From positions 85,646,446 to 85,710,445 of the forward strand of contig NC_133971.1 of NCBI RefSeq assembly GCF_031877795.1: 64,000 nucleotides of DNA, written 5' to 3'. This document shows positions 44,448 through 56,738 of this stretch, piece after piece. The stretch's first letter is position 1; the number at the start of each line of letters is the position of its first letter. The stretch comes from Strix aluco (Eukaryota > Chordata > Aves > Strigiformes > Strigidae). The notes beneath the pieces are model-generated. The model saw nothing but the letters and a program-made list of their open reading frames with translations. It had not been told where the DNA came from and did no database searches. A program made the translations under genes and the position numbers.

Positions 44448-46014
44448 TCTTTTTTCTCTCAATACTGACATTAATAAAAAAAAAAAAAAGAAAAGAAAAA
44501 ATTACAAAAAACCCCACTATAAAACATTCAGGTCTCATTGAAACCGAGAAAAACAAAGCAGCTTGCATCTGCGCGCTGGCCTGTCTTCTCGCTCGCAGTG
44601 TCCACCAGGTTTCTCTACGTCGAACTCCACAGGGACCAGTGGAGGAAACCGGTGGCGTCCCCTCACCAGTTCAACCGGGCGATTAATTAAGCAGCGGCTA
44701 ACGGGTCTCCTCGCCCCGTATGACACACTATACAGCTGTACACCCAGCCCCTACAGACACCCCACGCTTACCCCCCCGCCCCAAAGGACCCCCCATTTCA
44801 AGTCAGTGATTTCTCTTTAAAAAAAAAAAAAAAAAGGGATTCCCGGGGCGGGGGGAATATTTTGGCAGGGGTTTTCTCTGTGGTGCTGTGGTGGAAGAGG
44901 AGCCATACAAAGCCAGGTCGAACGCGCCTCCTGCTCCGTAGGAGCCCTTTCTTGGGAAAAAACTGGCACGAGGCAGAGTGGGCCGAGAAAGGTAAGAAAT
45001 ATAAAAATTCTGATGGAAATCCAGAGGTTTTAAAAAAATACAGCATTTAAAAATTAAGCCACCACGCAGATGATTGCCTCATGCACCTCCCAGCTCCACC
45101 CTGACACCTAGAAATACCTCCTGAATGAGTCGTCCCTGTAGAAAAATATATACACGCGCCTTTCTCTTCTTATTAAAGTCCCTAAGGTTGACCTAAAATG
45201 CTAGTGAAACCCACAGCTCTGCTCACACTTGGCTCTGCTCTTGCACCCAGACTTGTGCTACACACTCTCCCCCCACCCCTGGGCTTTTGATGTTCGTGTG
45301 GGTGAACTATCCCCGCCCTGCTCTGTAAAAAGTCAGGGTGCACCACGCCAGGAACCCCAAAATGGGCAGAGAAAAACCCTTACGGAGTTTATCTAACGAG
45401 CTCTATATATATGTATTTTAAAAAAAAGTAGCAATGCAAACTCAACACATCTGAACAAGAAAGCTCCACCCTCGGCTTTTCCCCCCTCCTCCTGCTCAGC
45501 TGGGGCTCTGAGGGCACCAGGAGAACCCCGGGCAGTGGCAGGAGGCTGGATGGGACCATCCCCATGTGCTCCATCATTTGGCACAGCCGAGGCTGGGTTG
45601 TAGGCTTGGCACAGGAGAGTGGACCACGGTCAGACTCGGTACCGTGGTCCCAGGTGAGAAACAGTCCGGCTACGGGGGGGTGGCCACCGCGGGCGAGAGT
45701 GATCAGCACCGCGGTACAGCCGGGACCCCGAACAGCAGCAAGTATCAAAGAGAGGAAGAGAAAAACTAACAGCGGGGACACCAGATCCTGCGGAGTCCTA
45801 TTTACATTGCGCCGGACCCCGACAAGTCCAGCGTCTCGTGGGAAAAGTGGCCTGAAAAGCAGGTGACATAAAAAACCCACAACGTGATGCACCTCCCCAG
45901 GCAAAGGGCCCACACTGCTCGCTTGTGCGAGGTGGAAAAGCTGGACCTCTAGGGAAAAAAAAAAAAAAGTTTGGCAGCCGGGAGAGCTGTGATATGGGCA
46001 GGACCCTCCCCGCT

Positions 46015-46112
46015 GCTGGAGTAGAAAACAGGCCAAGAGGGATGGATGGGGAGAGGAATGGATGGGGAGAGGGATGGATAGGGAGAGGGATGGATGGTGG
46101 GTGGGTTGGATG
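46015..46112. repeat. GGAT-rich tandem repeat in the DNAJB5 3' UTR
   Basis: Imperfect copies of GGGATGGATGGGGAGAG and GGATGGTGGG on the plus strand, about 16 bases per unit at the left and shorter GGAT/GGGT units at the right. In the DNAJB5 transcript it is CCATCC-rich. Confidence 0.75.
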
Positions 46113-46250
46113 GGTATTTTGGGGGAAGGAAAGTGGTGTGAGGGGTTGTTTTTTGCATTTGAAAGTGCTGTGGCACCTCTGCTCTGTGCGGGCCGGGTGC
46201 TGCGGCACGTATGTTTGGAGTATTGCTGCTTGGAGGAGAGTCCCCGGGCT

Positions 46251-49200
46251 CTAGGAGCACGGGAGGTGCTGCTTGAGGATTTGTCTTGTCTGGGGAGCTA
46301 TTCTGTCCGGGAAGCGGATTTTGAACTCCACGATCAAGTCTCCTCGCTGGCTGGGGGCCTTGGGGAAGGGCAGCCCCTCACCACGCAGTCTCTTCACTGT
46401 CCCCGGCTTGATGATGTCGTTGCAGGGCAGCGGGATCACGCGCCCGTCGATGGTGGGAATGTTCACGGTGCAGCCGCACAAGGCCTGGGGGGAGAAGAGG
46501 GGACACACCATCAGACCGGGCTGACACCCCAAAGCATCCCAACGGCCACACCCGCCCTCCCACTGGCCGCTCCCCGGGTTAAACCGCCCAATTCCGTCTG
46601 GGTGATGCCCAAGAGTTGATGGGTTTATGTTCAACAGTGCAAGCCCAGGTCTCTACTGGTGCCAGCCCAGTCTAACCACCATGAACTGGGCTGCAGGAGC
46701 TGTGCAGGAGAGGGGTGCCCCAGCAGAGGGGTGCCCCAGCCTCATGGCGGGGGGAAAGACCCCCCTCCCCACCTCCTGGGCTCCCCAACAGGCACCACCA
46801 GCAAGCATCCAGCCACTCGCAGCAACAGGACAGGCTAAATTTAGCCCCTTCCTGGCCTCGCTGCCCAGCCTTGGGCAGCCAAAAATCCAGCTGAGATCAT
46901 CAGATGCCGCCGTGGTTCATCAGCTGTCACTCTCCGGAGCCCGGCAGCTCTGCCCGGCGCTGGGGGTTATCTATAGCACAGCCTGCATCCCGTCCCACCC
47001 CCGCCAACGGCTCCCAGAAGGTTACACCGGTGTGGGATGGCACTGCGGCCGTGGCACGGCACAGAGCTTTCCTAGAAGATGGGCAGGTCCCTGCCACCGG
47101 TCCCTGTTGCAAAGCCAAGAGCTGGTTTTGTGGGTGCCACCCTGTTGTACCCCAGCCCCCCGCATCAGCCGGGGTGGTGGGTGCCGTGGCAGCCGCAAGC
47201 CGGCCTGCATTAACGAGCCATGTGATGCAGGAATGCAGCAAGAAAATCCTTGTGTCCTTAAATAACTCAGACAGCTCTGGCATACACGTGGGCAGGATCG
47301 TCTCCAGGCTTTCGGCAAGGGCTGAGGGAGAGGACTGCGGAGCGATGTTTCTGGAAGAAGGGGGGTGGGATTTGCTGAGGGTACAGCCTCGAGCTTCCAG
47401 GTGGGGGGCTGGCGCAGGTTCGCCCCTCTGAGCTGGGTCCTGGAGGTCCCAGCTCTCCCAAAACACCCTGCAAAGGGAGGGGAGGAGGATGCAATTGCTG
47501 TTTTTGGGGTAGATGGGGTGTCGGATGTTCTGCATTCCCCTCCCCAGGAAAAGCCTCCTCTGGCAGAGCAGCAACAGGCATCAGGAGAAACATCTCTTCC
47601 TTTGCACCAGGGCAAAGGGACCCGTGCCGGAGCCAGCTGGGGGGCTCCGGTGAGTGGAGAACAGGAGAGATGGGGCCATCTCCTTGCACAGCTCATCTGC
47701 ACAGGGTGTCCTCCAGGCATGAGCTGTTCTGGCAGCGGGTGCTTGGCTGGATCTCCAGCGCGTTGGGGAGGAACCAAAGGATGATCGTTCCCCAACAATG
47801 GATTTCTGCCCCGTGCTCGCCCAAGGATGCTGGAGCCCTCCTGCTCACTGGTACCCACTGCCATGTGCTGCGGAGGGCTGTGTGGGTCCACATGTGTCAG
47901 GGAAGGGACATCTCCAGCCACAAAATGGGAAGGAGAACAGGAACTCCCCATGGGAGCACAAGGCAGGCAGAGGGATGTGAGCAGGAGTGGGCAGTAACAG
48001 CGAAGGCAGACGGGATCTTAATGTTTCCTTCCAAGAGCCAAGATGCAAGAATCCGAGGCAATCGCTCCTCCACCGTATGTCCCCGCTTTTCATTCTTGTT
48101 CAACTTCACTGGCATTTGGGAAACTGGTTGCTGAAGTAACACCAGTAACGACGGGAGCTGCCCCGCATCCTAGAAAGAGGCTGGTTTTATCCCTAGGGAT
48201 GAAATCACCCTGGGTTTGATAGCTGAGCGCTGCGCTGCGAGAGCAGAGCTTTATCTAGGTCAGCGTTAGGTCCTCCTCCGCTCGCAGAGAAGCTGCCGGG
48301 GGGGGATGTTGCCACCGGTCGTGTCTCAGCCGGGCGCTGACGCGTGGATGCTTCGAGGAAGGTGATGCCAGGTAAAGGATGCAAAGCGGGTGGCTGCCGA
48401 GGGCAGGCGTTACGCCTGTCATTTTAGGAAGGGACACTTCCCCGCAGCCCACAAGTGCCTGGGGAAGCCCTCGTACACCTCTGGCTTCTGCAGTAGCCTG
48501 GTGGCAACCAACCCTGCCACTCCGGCTAGGGGGACTCAGCACCCAGTGGGGCTGGGATTTGAGGGGTGGGAGGGCATTGCCTCCCTGGGTTGCTCTCCTG
48601 GATTGAGGAGGAGGAGGAGGAAGATGCTCTCCTGAGTGCTCCCAACCCAAGCACCAGGTGGTTTGTTCCCCACGGCAGCAGGGTGCTGGTGAGGAGTCTC
48701 CAGCACAGCCACGAGTGGGGTCAGAGCACCCACCGCCTGTCAGGTCTGCCTGCTGGCACTGTGCTGTGCTGCTCTCGTGGCAGGGGAAGGGACTAAAGCT
48801 CAGGCTGAAAAAGACAGACTGACAAGGAGGAAGGGTGCAAGGAGAATGCCCAAGGCTATGGCTGTAGGCTCAGGTTCCATTATATACCGAAGTGGTGGCA
48901 CATGGAGTTGGGGAGCTCCTGGCATCCGCTCGTGCTCCAGAGTGCTTAAGGTACTTCTTCTCATGGAAGATAAAAGCAGCAGAGTATCCCCCTGCCCTGG
49001 CAAGCAGCACACTGGGGATGGCAGCCAGGCTGGCAGCTCCCCAGGGATGACCAGCATATTGGGTTTGCAGTGGGTGAGGACAGAGACCAGAAATTCCAGC
49101 TCAAAGAAATGAGGAATTTGCCCAGACCAGCAATTTTCCACTTTGTGACTGCATCGTGCAAACCAAACGCATGCACGCCTCGCTCATGGAGACCACAGGC

Positions 49201-52200
49201 GCCCAGCACCAACACCTCTGGTGCAATGGCACGTGGTGCCGGAGCAGGTTTCTCCACTTGCTGCTCAAAGGGCACCACCAGGCAAGAGTCCTTCCAGCCT
49301 AAGCAGTGCATGGATCTGGGCTAATGTGGTCTGGACATCAGCACAGCCAGCCAGGGGTTAACTTTACAGATAGGGGAATGCACAGAAGGAAACATCTGAG
49401 ATATGGCATGCATGGCTCCATAAATAAGGCAGTCTCTCCCAAGTATTTCTGGAGTGGCCAGGGGAGCCAGCCACTGCAGGAATAAACCTCTGCACTTTGC
49501 TCCATGAAGGAAATTCAGCTCCTGAGTCTGCAGGTTAGCTTAAGCTGAGTTTGCTCCAGGAGCACCCAGCTCTGCCTGACCCATGTTGGCTGCTCCTCGC
49601 CCCCAGCACACTCGGTCACAACCCCAGCTAGGATGCAGAGGCATCGCAAAGCTCTCCTGACTCGCTGGCACGCTAACGAGCTCACGTTTCCCCGCCTCAG
49701 GTCTGGCCCATTGAGCTTATTTCTGTTACATGCATTTGGGAACATAAATCTGTCTTCAGGAAAGGAAAAAAAATCAGTTCATTAAGAAGACAGACAGCAT
49801 CTACAGTCTGAAAGGAACAGCAATGGCAGCTGCCAAAAATGTCAATGTTAAATGCAGCTGCCAGCTGGGTTTTATTAAAAAGTAGTTATACAGCAGAGGC
49901 AGTGAATGGCACATCTTTTACCAGGGTAATCTTTCTATTTTTCTCCCACCTTTGTGCATCTTACTGACTTCAATGCATCCAGCCCCACTGTGACCTCCAG
50001 GACTGGCAGCCTGGATGTGTAGGGTTTGGATATTTTATTTGGTTCTTTATCTAGGAAAGCCAGAACCAAGGAAAACAGCTAAAGCATCGCTCAGGGAGGG
50101 TGAGGTACCACCTTTCTCAGCGTGAGCCTGCTCTGTCCGTGGGGAGAGGCACCCGGTGCTATCCTGAACAGTAACTAAGCCACAGCAGGCTCAGCTACGA
50201 GAACAAGCAGGGACCAGACTCATGCCAGCCGACTTGGGTTTTCCCTTGTTCCTACAGAGGATCTGGTCTCTCTTCCATATATGAATACCCTACGCTAAAA
50301 TAGAAGGACAAGACATATGGGAAAGGGAGAAAATGGATAAATGCCACCTGTATTGGCTCAAGAAGCAAGGCGTGTTCAGCAGGGACTGCAGTACCCATGT
50401 CCTACACCCAGCACGGAGGTCGAGCAACTCCAAAACCAAGCACGAGTTGGCCTCTGCAATTCTTCTCTGCTGAGGTCTGTGTCTCACGCGACCTACCTGG
50501 TCCTTCCTCAGGAGGACTGATTCCCATCTTGGTCCCATGTGCCACCACCCAGCACCACTTCCCACCCCGTGGGATTTACCACCCATACCCACCTCTTTAA
50601 GACTGATGTTTGCTGTGTAGACCACGTTCGTCCCGTCCCTCTTGAAGTGCGGGTGAGGCTTGTCCCTGAGGATGAATACGATGTCAGCAGGGATGTTGTC
50701 CGGGGTGGCGTCCCCTTCTTTGGGGAATGTGATTTTGGTTCCCTCCTTCCAACCCCTTTTGATGACAATGTTTAGGATCTTGTCCTCAGTCCGCGTGGTC
50801 CGGCCATCAGCACTGAGCCTCCTGCGTGTGATCTTCATCCTCTTGGTGGAGCCGTGGTAGATCTCTTCCAGGGACACCTTGAGCTCATGGATGATGGGCG
50901 GGTCTTGGACCCTCCTCCGCATGTGCAGGGACTCTTGGTGCCGCCGGTGAACACCGTTAATGCCGTTGAAGCCAAAGCGGCCGAAGGCACTGAAAGGGTC
51001 ATCGTCATCATCGAGATCCATGTCTTCCTGGTCAAAGCCATTGAATATCCGGGAGCGGCTGCTAGCGAAGAAGACGTCGAAAGGGTTGGAGCCTCCGAAG
51101 AAGGACGCGAAGGTGGCGTGAGGGTCTCCATGGAAGGTGTAGTGGGATGTGTTCCCTGAGCCACCTGAAGAGCCACCTCCAGTTTTGAGACCTGGGAGAG
51201 AAGGGGGAAGACGAGTCGTGAATGCTTGCCGCCAGTGGATGCCGCGCCAGGACCACACTTTCCAGCAGGAGCGTGGTCACTGCTAGCACCTCCTGGGGGT
51301 GCAGGTCACCCTCTCCAGCCCAGCCACCTGTGAAGAGTGTGGGCCAGGAAGGCACCACCTCAATCTGTGACACACAGTCCTGCCCTTACGCCCAGCAAGT
51401 TCAAAATCCATTCAGGTTTTGTCCCTGCTATCCCTACTGAAGTGCTTCTTTGGCTCTCTCCACCCAATTCATGGCCTTTTCATTTAAAACATTTCCTGAC
51501 CAGCCCATCTCCATTCTTTCCCATGGGCAGGCTCCCTTCTGCCCAAACAGCCCCGTCTCTCGGGCCGCACTGACGGCTGCAGTCCAGGAACATCATGTCC
51601 TGCAAGTGAGAACAGGCGTTGAGCTCAGCAAGCGACTGTGACTCTGGGTGGCAGAGCAGATGGAGGTCAGCAGATCTCCAGGTCGGCACACAGCTCCCTG
51701 CATAGAGACTGTACAAAATGCCTGGTGAGCCCACGGTTTGGATCTTTTGGTAACCATTCCCATGGGAAACTCCCCTGCCAGGTCCCAGGCTGAGCCTTAC
51801 GTCACTGCAACTCCCCCAAAGTCCCAAGCAGCCAAGTCACACGACAAGTGCCCCCCACAAAGAGGTCACAGATGCTCTGCAAGGCTATTTTTGACCAGGA
51901 GGGGCAGGAAGGGTTAAGCCAAGCCTAGCTCAAGGACTATTTTCAGGGCACGAAGGTGACAGTGAAGGGCTATTTCTGACAGGCTGTCCCTCATGCCAGC
52001 CCCCACAGCGAGACATAGGAAGGGGACAAGCACAGACCGGGCAAGTTTGGTGGTCTTTTCTGATCGATGAAGTTCATATTCTGGGTGGGCCGGGGGGCTT
52101 TCGCTTCACCTTGCCCACAGCAGCGTGCGGGACCCAAAAGCCCCTCAAAACGCCGATCCCCAAGACATGCTGCTTCAAACAATGGCATCTGATGGGAAAC

Positions 52201-53530
52201 AAAAGGTGGGGGGGCTATGGACCAGTCAAGGAGGGGGATGCTCTTCCCTTTCTCCTTGACTCGCTCTTATTTTAGGTGCCTTCAGGCAATGGGAATTTTG
52301 CCAAATCCCTGTCGAGTGCCTGTCTCTAGTCCCTAACAGACCGTACAGCCAGGAGGTTTCACCTTTAATCCCTTGACGCCAGCCTGAGAGGGGTCCAATT
52401 TCGGCGTTGCCTCCAGGGAAAGGCTGGTTTGCCACTTGAGACAATCTTTTCTCATTTTACAGGGTGGCAAATCACTGTGCCTGGTGCATCCATCATAGCC
52501 CTGACATAACTAACGGGTCAAGAATTAACCCACCACTGGTTAATTCTGCTGATGGCTCCTTAGGGGATGCACCTGCCCACTGGCCCGGCAAGAGAAGCTG
52601 CCTCTTCCACCCAGCAGCCTGTTCCTGCTAGACCTCCTGCTCTTTTAAGCACCCAAGTCCTGGGCTGATTAATGCAGATGCTATTCGGTGCTCTCCTCGA
52701 ATGGGGTTGTGCTCTTCCATCTTCGACTAATAAGGCTGCCTGCGGTGGAGCGCTCTCCTCCTCCATGCCAACCACCAGACAACAGCAGACGCTTGGTTTC
52801 AAAACAAGGACCTATTACTTAAATTGGGAAAAGCTTTGAATCCTGTAGGTCAGCCCGTACCGGAGAGGACAGCACGACCAGTGCCCAAAGGTGGGGGGAG
52901 GGGGGGGGGGTGGAATGTGGGCAAAAGCAGTACTTCTCCGCTGGGATATTTAGATTCATTAAAGGGTTGCTAACGACTTACTCCAGGTATGACCCAGGAG
53001 GTGAGCTCCTTCCAATTCCATTGTCTCTGCCAGCTGCCAGGGTTTTGGGGCAGAGGGCAGGGAGAGCCCAGCCATCCAAGGAAACAGGGTGGAGGGCTGG
53101 AAAAGTGGAGCAGCCTGGGGAGGAGTGGGATGAGAGGCAATTTCTGGCACCCACGGGGCCTTCACCCTCCCCGATACTGTGGCTGCCAGCCCTGTATCAG
53201 CCCCAGGGGCAGGCATGAACCACAGGAACACCTCTGTGTGAAAATGCTCCCTGGCCTATATAAAAACTGATTTAGATCCCACACCCCTGCCTCCAAGCGG
53301 GCAGTGCCCATCCCCTTACCTTCCTCCCCATACTGGTCATAAATGGCTCGTTTCTTGGGGTCATTCAGGACATCATAAGCCTCCGCGATCTCCTTGAATT
53401 TCTCTTCAGCATTGGGGTCTTTATTCTTATCGGGGTGATACTTCAGGGCCATTTTCCGATAGGCTTTCTTGATTTCATCCTCGTTGGCACCGGTCTGGAT
53501 GCCCAAAATCTTGTAATAGTCCTTCACCAT
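46251..53530 (-). CDS. DNAJB5: DNAJB5, DnaJ/Hsp40 family member B5 (core isoform)
   Basis: Type II Hsp40 co-chaperone that stimulates Hsp70; in heart it takes part in a thioredoxin-dependent switch controlling HDAC4 localisation. Minus-strand coding exons: 53530-53320, 51191-50593, 46484-46251 (stop 46253-46251). They sum to 1044 nt, 347 residues (human 348). J domain is residues 1-70, starting [10 protein letters not shown], with HPD at 32-34. A G/F-rich linker follows ([30 protein letters not shown]). The C-terminal substrate-binding region has [20 protein letters not shown] and [17 protein letters not shown] and ends KQHLPCS. The CxC pair (C273, C275 in ALCGCTVN) matches human C274/C276, the reported redox-sensitive cysteines. 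Residue 2 is V where human has G. ATG 53530 is chosen because it gives the family-standard length. Confidence 0.97.
46485..50592 (-). other. DNAJB5 last intron
   Basis: A 4.1 kb intron between the linker/CTD exon and the final exon. Mostly unique; open frames on both strands look like chance. It contains a cluster of CAGCTG E-boxes at 49827-49867, reported as a finding. Confidence 0.6.
51192..53319 (-). other. DNAJB5 intron between J-domain exon and linker exon
   Basis: A 2.1 kb intron with consensus splice sites, splitting the glycine codon of EEG|LKTGG in phase 1. It contains a G-rich run at about 52890-52911. No repeat family, RNA gene or extra exon recognised. Confidence 0.6.
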
Positions 53531-53564
53531 GACGGCGACGCTGCCGGGAGCCGAGTACTTATTC
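53531..53564 (-). CDS. DNAJB5: DNAJB5 in-frame segment upstream of the core ATG
   Basis: The J-domain exon really begins at 53564 (acceptor TTTCAG ends at 53565). The 34 bases before ATG 53530 are 5' UTR in transcripts from the CpG promoter, but are open and in frame, encoding [12 protein letters not shown]. Spliced to the alternative first exon at 56738-56671 they form part of a longer N-terminus. Confidence 0.8.
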
Positions 53565-54059
53565 CTGAAAGCAGAAAGACAGCTCTCCGTAAGGCAAATA
53601 TGTGGGGCAGCCGGGGATGGGACCGGCACACACTTATTGCGGAGCAGATGCCCCCTGTGTCCCACCGATCAGCAGCACCAGAGCCAGCTTAAGTCCACCA
53701 GAGGTCAGAGCCCCGGTGCCAAGATGTGGCCTGGCTGTGGTTTTACCTCCCCGAGCCCCACAGCGTGGACAGGGAGACTCATCTCTGAGGCTGATGAGGA
53801 GAGGGAGAACCCGAGCCAGGGACGGCGTTATTATAGGGGCCACGCCACTGCTAACGTCAGGCCAGGACCGTGTCCCTGTTCCGTCCCCCCCACCGCTGAG
53901 CCAGGAGGGCTGAGCTATGTCTAAATGTAGCTGCCGGTCCGTGTCTGTTCCCCTCCCTGTTTCTCTCCCAGCTGGGGACCTGGGACCCGAGTTGGGGTGA
54001 TGACAGCAAGTGTTTGGAGCCTGAAAGCAGCGGCAGGGACCGTGCTGCCGCCTTCACCT

Positions 54060-54200
54060 TAAAGGAACTTCAAACATTTTGTTCCTGAAAGCAATTGGCA
54101 TTCAGCTGGAGATAAGCGCCTCCGGCTGTCAGAGCCCTAATTTGTATTTAGCGGAGAGAGAATGAAGCCGTTAGACAGAAACATCTTGTGATGGTGGGAG
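54060..54200. promoter_or_regulatory. Candidate regulatory element in DNAJB5 intron
   Basis: AT-richer island in a GC-rich intron with closely packed motifs: CCAAT-like CAATTGG (about 54092), an E-box CAGCTG (54103-54108) followed after one base by a GATA site AGATAAG (54110-54116), then CTAATTTGTATTTAGC. This may be an enhancer, but there is no functional evidence in sequence alone. Confidence 0.3.
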
Positions 54201-56670
54201 GGTTTTTTTATTTTTTTGTTTTAAAAAAAACAAAGCAACACTTTCTAGCCTGACTTGCACTCCCTGAGAGCCTTACTGCATCTTGCAGTAAGCCAGAAAC
54301 ACAAGGCTATCTCCCTCCATCGTGTGGGGCCAAGGCCAGGGTCATGCCTATACTAAGGCATGGAAAACCCGCTGGCCGTAATTCATCCTCCAGACACGCC
54401 ACTGGAGTCACAGAGACCCAGGAAGCAGCTGGTGGAGACCAGGGGGCAGCTCCTCCAGGAGGAGGCTGAGCAAGCCCCACACTCCTCCAAGGACACTTCC
54501 TGCTGCTTCCTGATCTTCAGTTATCCGGCAGCAAAGTCCCAACGCCCCCGCCGAGCACAGCCTGCCCCCCCCACCTAACACAGTGCAGCTCAGTGCTTGC
54601 TGCTGGCCCTGCTCTTCCCCAGGCGCTGCCCCAGCAGACCCGCTGCTCTCTGCTAAGCCCTCCTGCTCAAGTCCTGCTCCCTGCTACAGTCCAGATTTCA
54701 CCCCATCCTTGCTCCAAGCGCCCCTGGGCAGCCCCAGCCCATCATGCCCCTCCAGCAGACAGATTTCTGCACGGGGTGTGAGCTTTGGCCCTTTGCTTCA
54801 CCATCATACAAGTTACCAGATGTTCTCCCCGTATCCTTACTGTATCCATAATCTGCTGGTGGAGGTCACAGAGGGACCCCCCTGTCACAGCAGCTCAGAT
54901 GAGGGTGGCTGGGCCCCCCTGGGGTGCACGTCCACCACGCTGCACTGAGTCCCTGGCACACATCCCAAGCATCCGCACTGAGCCCCTGGCATCCATCCCA
55001 AGCATCCAAGGCTTGCCTTGGGTCACGCCTCGGGCAATAACCCCTCTACAGCTGGGTAGCTGCTACCACAGCCTGGAAATTGGCCCCATACTTGGCCACC
55101 TTGGTCCAAACCACCAGCTTCTGCTCTTTTTTGCCCCATCCACTGATTAGATATTTTGCTGTAGGTGGGGAGGGGGGCTAAGGCACCCAAGGCACAGTGA
55201 GGGGAGATGGGGGTACCCACAGACGCATGTGGCAAGCTGGGGGGGCACAGAAGAGGTGGGAGAAGGTCCCTGGGGGCGTAAAGAGCATCCGACAGCGACA
55301 GCGTCTCCCGCGGCAGCTCCTGGATGCCAGCATGTTTCCGTACCAGCTCCTGCGCGCACAGCCGCCGGCAGCACCCAGCCCACGCAGGCGCTGGGGGATG
55401 CTCTGCCCCCCATCCGCCTCTGCCTCCCCATCTGCCCTCCCCGCAGGGCTGGGGGCTGCGGGAGATTCTGGGGTGAGCAACTGAGGTGGGGGGGCTGAGA
55501 GGTAACCAGCCAATCCCCCCCACCAAAGGTCACCCCAATGCCTCCCTTCGCCAGGGCAGCCTCCAGTGCGGGTCACGGGCTCCCTGCGACCAGCACCAGG
55601 ACCTGGACCAGGATTTGGCTCATCTGGATGATGCCAACCCTCCTGAAGTGAGGGCAAGCCAGGCAGTGGTGAAAACAACCCCGGCGCACCCCGGCCCGAG
55701 AGACATGGAGGTGAAAAACCTTTGGTTTCCCCCACCAGGGACCACAGCGCCCGGCTCCGACCCCACACAGCCCAATCCGACGGCACCACCGAGACCCCCT
55801 CGACCGACCAAAACCCCACAGCGCCTCCCATGAAAATACACCCCGTCCTGACAAAACGCTGTTGCCCCCCGCAACATCTCCGATCTTGACCACGAGGGGT
55901 CTTCGGCCAGAGTGGGGATGCGCGCCAGGGACGCTCTCCTGGCCCAGCTTTATCCGGCTGGGCTTGGGGAGGGGGGAATTTCTGTACCGAAATGCATCCC
56001 CGTGCTGCGGTTTACCGTGCCGGTGAGGACCAGCCGCTGGCGGGTGACCCGGTGGGTTAAGGCACGCTCCGGAGGCGACACTCGCGTGATGGTGGTAAAA
56101 CACGACTCTGTCCCCGCAGAGCCTCCCTCCTTCCTTCCCACCTCCTGGGGATCAGCTGCGCCTTGTCACCGCTCTTCTCCCCCTTCTGCTCAGTCATCCT
56201 CTCCTGCCTTCCTATTTAACCCCCTAGGGAGCGGAGGGGCGGGGGGGACGACAGGGGTTAAGGCGCTGCAGGGTGGGTTTCAGGCAGGCAAAGTCATTCC
56301 TGCATGTCCCCTGGAGAAGCCAAGACCACCTGGCCTTGGAGAAAACAAGCATTCCCCAGTTCTGCCAAGGCAGCTCAGCCTCCATCCTCCTCTTTCAACC
56401 ACACCAAAAAAAAAAAAAATTAAATCTTTGTTCCGTCCCCGCACATGACATCAGCCCGTGCAACCGCTGGATGAGTGCACCAGCTGAATAGCAATCGTTT
56501 GACATAATCCCTCCGCTTGGCAGTCATCTAAGGGAACCAACCCACCCCGGCAGTGACACCGGGGAGATTTATTTTTTCCCCATCTTGGGGTGCAAGGTCA
56601 CCGCGGGACGCCAGGGACAGGCACCGATGGTTTACAAGGACGCAAGGTCAAGAGGCAGAAACCCACTTAC
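54200..56670 (-). other. DNAJB5 intron between alternative exon 1b and the J-domain exon
   Basis: GC- and C-rich sequence with many overlapping chance open frames on both strands (for example 55178-55831 minus, 55912-56448 plus). None resembles a known protein. No repeat family recognised. Confidence 0.5.
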
Positions 56671-56738
56671 CGAAACTTTACGAACACATTCAGAGTCCAA
56701 GCCGTCATTTTTAAAGGCTCTAGTTTTATTTTAAACAT
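56671..56738 (-). CDS. DNAJB5: DNAJB5 alternative coding first exon (longer isoform)
   Basis: Minus-strand exon beginning MFKIKLEPLKMTAWTL and ending VKFR, with donor CG|GTAAGTGGG at 56671/56670. Its phase 2 end joins the acceptor at 53564 to continue [12 protein letters not shown] and then the core MVKDYYK. The result adds 34 residues, 381 in total; from memory human DNAJB5 has annotated isoforms of 348 and 382 residues, the same 34-residue difference. The frame stays open upstream of this ATG to 57074, so an even longer start is possible. It implies a second promoter to the right of about 56740. Confidence 0.85.
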
